Positions 60,971 to 64,000 of a stretch of DNA of 64,000 bases are shown here, piece after piece. Origin of the DNA: an uncultured Clostridia bacterium (GTDB lineage: Bacteria; Bacillota; Clostridia; Lachnospirales; Lachnospiraceae); NCBI GenBank assembly GCA_945992055.1, contig CAMFVG010000110.1, positions 1 to 64,000 on the forward strand, read 5' to 3'. Below the pieces are notes generated by a model. It ran no database searches. It was not told the origin of the DNA and saw only the letters and a program-made list of their open reading frames with translations. The position numbers and the translations under genes were made by a program. Position 1 is the first letter of the stretch. Every line of letters starts with the position of its first letter.

Positions 60971-62152
60971 TTAATCTTCAAAAGCTTCCTTTACTTTATC
61001 CATAAAGCCTTTTTTCTTGTTCTTCTTTTCTCCTACTTTTTCTGCTTCTTTCAGGGAATTCCCTGTTAGTTCATCAAATTTACGCAAAAGTTCCTTTGCT
61101 TCGGAACTTAATTTGCTCGGTGTTTGAATTTCTAATGTCACATAATGGTCTCCTCGTATCTTCTTATCACGAAGTGAGGGAACTCCTTTGCCACGAAGTC
61201 TCACCTTTGTACCCGTCTTCGTCCCTGATGCAATCGTATAAAGGACATCACCATCTACCGTTTTGATTCGTACATCTCCTCCCAAAGTTGCCTGGGCAAA
61301 ACTAATAGGTGCTGTGGAAAAGATATGCATATCCTGTCTTCCAAAAACAGGGTGTCTCGATACAGTTACTTCCACTAACAAATCCCCTCTCGGGCCACCA
61401 TTTATACCCGGTTCACCTTTTTCACGAATACGAATGCTCTGTCCATTATCAATACCTGCAGGTATGCTCACTGAAATTTTCTTTTTGCTCGAAACATATC
61501 CTGTCCCCGTACATTCCGGACATTTTTCACGGATGACCTTTCCAGAGCCATTACATTCCGGACAAGTCTGTACATTTTGCATAGTTCCAAAGAAAGACTG
61601 TGTCGTATATACCACTTGCCCACGCCCATTACATTTTGGACAAGTTTCCGGTGTTGTTCCCGATTTTGCTCCGGTTCCATTACATGTATTGCATGGATCC
61701 TTGATAACAACCTCTATTTCCTTCTCACACCCGAAGATTGCTTCCTCAAATGTGATTCTGACACCTTTGCGAATATTTGCGCCCTGCATCGGTCCATTGT
61801 AGGAACGTCTTGAGCGACGGTTTCCCCCAAACATATCTCCAAAAATATCCCCGAATATATCCGTGAAATCCATGCTTCCAAAATCAAAACCGCCGAAGCC
61901 ACCTGCGCCACCTGCACCTCCATCAAATGCTGCATGACCGAACTGATCATACTTTTGTTTCTTTTCCGGATCGCTTAATACGGCATATGCCTCTGACAAT
62001 TCTTTAAATTTTGCTTCTGCTTCTTTATCTCCCGGATTAGCATCCGGATGATATTTCTTACCTAAGGCTCTATATGCTTTTTTGATTGCTGCGGCGTCGG
62101 CATTTTTATCAACACCAAGCACCTCATAATAATCTCTTTTTGTTTCAGCCAT
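60971..62152 (-). CDS. dnaJ: Chaperone protein DnaJ
   Basis: [38 protein letters not shown]; four CxxCxGxG zinc motifs. Confidence 0.97.
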   Translation of the reverse strand: MAETKRDYYEVLGVDKNADAAAIKKAYRALGKKYHPDANPGDKEAEAKFKELSEAYAVLSDPEKKQKYDQFGHAAFDGGAGGAGGFGGFDFGSMDFTDIFGDIFGDMFGGNRRSRRSYNGPMQGANIRKGVRITFEEAIFGCEKEIEVVIKDPCNTCNGTGAKSGTTPETCPKCNGRGQVVYTTQSFFGTMQNVQTCPECNGSGKVIREKCPECTGTGYVSSKKKISVSIPAGIDNGQSIRIREKGEPGINGGPRGDLLVEVTVSRHPVFGRQDMHIFSTAPISFAQATLGGDVRIKTVDGDVLYTIASGTKTGTKVRLRGKGVPSLRDKKIRGDHYVTLEIQTPSKLSSEAKELLRKFDELTGNSLKEAEKVGEKKNKKKGFMDKVKEAFED

Positions 62153-62187
62153 TCTTATCTGCCTCTCTATCTTACATAGTGTCATCA

Positions 62188-62323
62188 CAGTTCAGCCATG
62201 AAGCTCGAATCCGCCACGCTACTTCTCGCTTTGGCAAAACACCGTACGCCAAATATCAGCACCATTTGCTAACATGCAAGCATGACGCATACAATGCTGA
62301 TATTTTTCACATGGCTAAACTGT
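62188..62323. repeat. Large structured palindromic element filling the dnaK-dnaJ spacer
   Basis: Outer arms ACAGTTCAGCCATG/CATGGCTAAACTGT; inner 11-bp perfect stem AAATATCAGCA/TGCTGATATTT; innermost CATGC-AA-GCATG. Confidence 0.7.
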
Positions 62324-62324
62324 A

Positions 62325-64000
62325 TTAAATTTCTTTATAGTCACCATCTACTACATCGTCACCATTAAATCCTTCCGGTGCCGGACCCGCTTCCGGTGTA
62401 GGGCCACCTTGTGCAGCTTGCTGTGCTGCTGCAGCTTGTTCATACATCTTTGTAAACACACCTTGTGCGCTCGTCATAAGTTTTTCTTTTGCAGCCTTAA
62501 TTTCTTCCACATCCGCATCTGTCATTGTTTCCGGTGTTGATTTTGCAAGAATATCCTTAAGTGCTTGAATATCTGCTTCTACTGTTGCTTTTTCTGTAGC
62601 ATCTACTTTATCTGCAACATCATTTAATGCTTTCTCTGTTTGGAAAACAATAGCATCTGCATCATTTCTTGCATCAATCGCTTCTTTACGTTTCTTATCT
62701 TGAGCCTCAAACTCTGCCGCTTCCTTCACAGCCTTCTCAATATCTGCATCTGACATGTTTGATCCGGAAGTAATTGTAATGTGTTGCTCTCTTCCAGTTC
62801 CTAAATCTTTCGCAGATACGTTTACAATACCATTGGCATCGATATTAAACGTAACTTCGATTTGTGGGATACCACGTGGAGCCGGTGCAATGCCGTCCAA
62901 TCTGAATTGTCCAAGTGTTTTATTATCTTTTGCAAACTGTCTTTCGCCTTGCACTACATGGATGTCTACTGCAGTTTGATTGTCAGCTGCTGTAGAGAAT
63001 ACTTGGCTCTTGCTTGTTGGGATTGTAGTATTTCTTTCAATCAATCTTGTTGCAATTCCACCCATTGTTTCAATCGACAATGAAAGTGGAGTTACGTCAA
63101 AGAGAATGATATCTCCTGCGCCAGTATCTCCTGCTAATTTACCACCTTGAACAGATGCTCCTAAAGCCACACATTCATCTGGATTAAGAGACTTGCTCGG
63201 TTCTTTTCCTGTTAATTGTTTTACTTTATCCTGTACTGCAGGAATACGTGTAGAACCACCAACCAACAATACCTGACCAAGTTCTGCTGATGAAAGTCCT
63301 GCATCTGAAAGCGCTCTCTTAACCGGTTCTGCTGTTCTTTCCACCAAATCACTGGTGAGCTCATCAAACTTAGCTCTTGTGAGATTCAAATCCAAGTGAA
63401 GTGGTCCGGATGCATTCATGCTGATAAACGGAAGGTTGATATTTGTTGTAGTAGCTGTAGACAATTCCTTCTTTGCCTTTTCAGCTGCTTCTCTAACTCT
63501 CTGAAGAGCCATTTTATCTGCTGATAAATCCACTCCATTACCTGCTTTAAAATCAGCAACGATATAATCTACGATTTTCTGGTCAAAATCATCTCCACCA
63601 AGTCTATTGTCACCGGCTGTAGATAATACCTCGATAACGCCATCACCAATTTCAATAATTGATACGTCGAACGTACCACCACCCAAATCATATACCATGA
63701 TTTTTTGTTCTTTCTCATTGTCAAGACCATATGCAAGCGCTGCTGCTGTAGGTTCGTTAATAATACGTTTTACATCAAGTCCTGCGATTTTACCTGCATC
63801 CTTTGTGGCTTGACGTTGTGCATCGTTAAAATACGCTGGTACCGTAATTACTGCTTCTGTTACTTTTTCTCCCAAATAACCTTCTGCGTCTGCTTTCAAC
63901 TTTTGAAGAATCATTGCTGAAATTTCTTGTGGAGAATATTTCTTGTCATCAATCGTCACTTTATAATCTCTTCCCATTTCTCTCTTGATTGAAGAAATTG
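62325..64000 (-). CDS. dnaK: Chaperone protein DnaK (5' end off the right edge)
   Basis: [53 protein letters not shown]; frame stays open to position 64000, so the listed ATG at 63977 is internal. Confidence 0.97.
   Translation of the reverse strand, partial: ISSIKREMGRDYKVTIDDKKYSPQEISAMILQKLKADAEGYLGEKVTEAVITVPAYFNDAQRQATKDAGKIAGLDVKRIINEPTAAALAYGLDNEKEQKIMVYDLGGGTFDVSIIEIGDGVIEVLSTAGDNRLGGDDFDQKIVDYIVADFKAGNGVDLSADKMALQRVREAAEKAKKELSTATTTNINLPFISMNASGPLHLDLNLTRAKFDELTSDLVERTAEPVKRALSDAGLSSAELGQVLLVGGSTRIPAVQDKVKQLTGKEPSKSLNPDECVALGASVQGGKLAGDTGAGDIILFDVTPLSLSIETMGGIATRLIERNTTIPTSKSQVFSTAADNQTAVDIHVVQGERQFAKDNKTLGQFRLDGIAPAPRGIPQIEVTFNIDANGIVNVSAKDLGTGREQHITITSGSNMSDADIEKAVKEAAEFEAQDKKRKEAIDARNDADAIVFQTEKALNDVADKVDATEKATVEADIQALKDILAKSTPETMTDADVEEIKAAKEKLMTSAQGVFTKMYEQAAAAQQAAQGGPTPEAGPAPEGFNGDDVVDGDYKEI

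Overview
This is a 64 kb, AT-rich chromosomal segment from a spore-forming Firmicute, probably a Lachnospiraceae-type Clostridium. That assignment rests on gene content and my recognition of protein families; no search was run. Most of the window is housekeeping. In order, it holds serA(partial)-serC-ilvB-ilvD, yajC-tgt, an L,D-transpeptidase, an RluA-type synthase, a nucleoside kinase, Nif3/TrmK, the rpoD-dnaG-dgt block, infC-rpmI-rplT, an SNF symporter, a GerA/SpoVAF-like protein, dut-nrdG-nrdD, metA, asnA, cls, glnS, sigH-rlmB-mrnC-cysS with a Cys T-box, ispF, an amino-acid ABC transporter, gdhA, pnp, tandem PHP proteins, a YkpA-type ABC-F, and dnaK-dnaJ. There are four tRNAs. No CRISPR array, transposase or rRNA was seen.

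Two accessory loci stand out. (1) At 9285-12035 two SPASM-type radical SAM genes flank a small multi-TM protein ending in ...GSSSGSDRRNPYDGWGCSFTSSSGCC. This is a candidate undescribed RiPP-like or membrane-protein-tail modification system. (2) At 54434-59794 two divergent operons share back-to-back TTGACA-N17-TAGAAT promoters around a small palindrome. They encode a divergent NagB-like protein, a ceramidase-fold protein, an archaeal-type TIM, a YjbQ protein and an FGGY kinase, a possible uncharacterised catabolic pathway.

Several structured non-coding elements are also notable: the dnaK-dnaJ spacer, the pnp leader, an RBS-overlapping hairpin before the SpoVAF-like gene, a 32-nt palindrome before the radical SAM operon, and the gdhA/ABC spacer.
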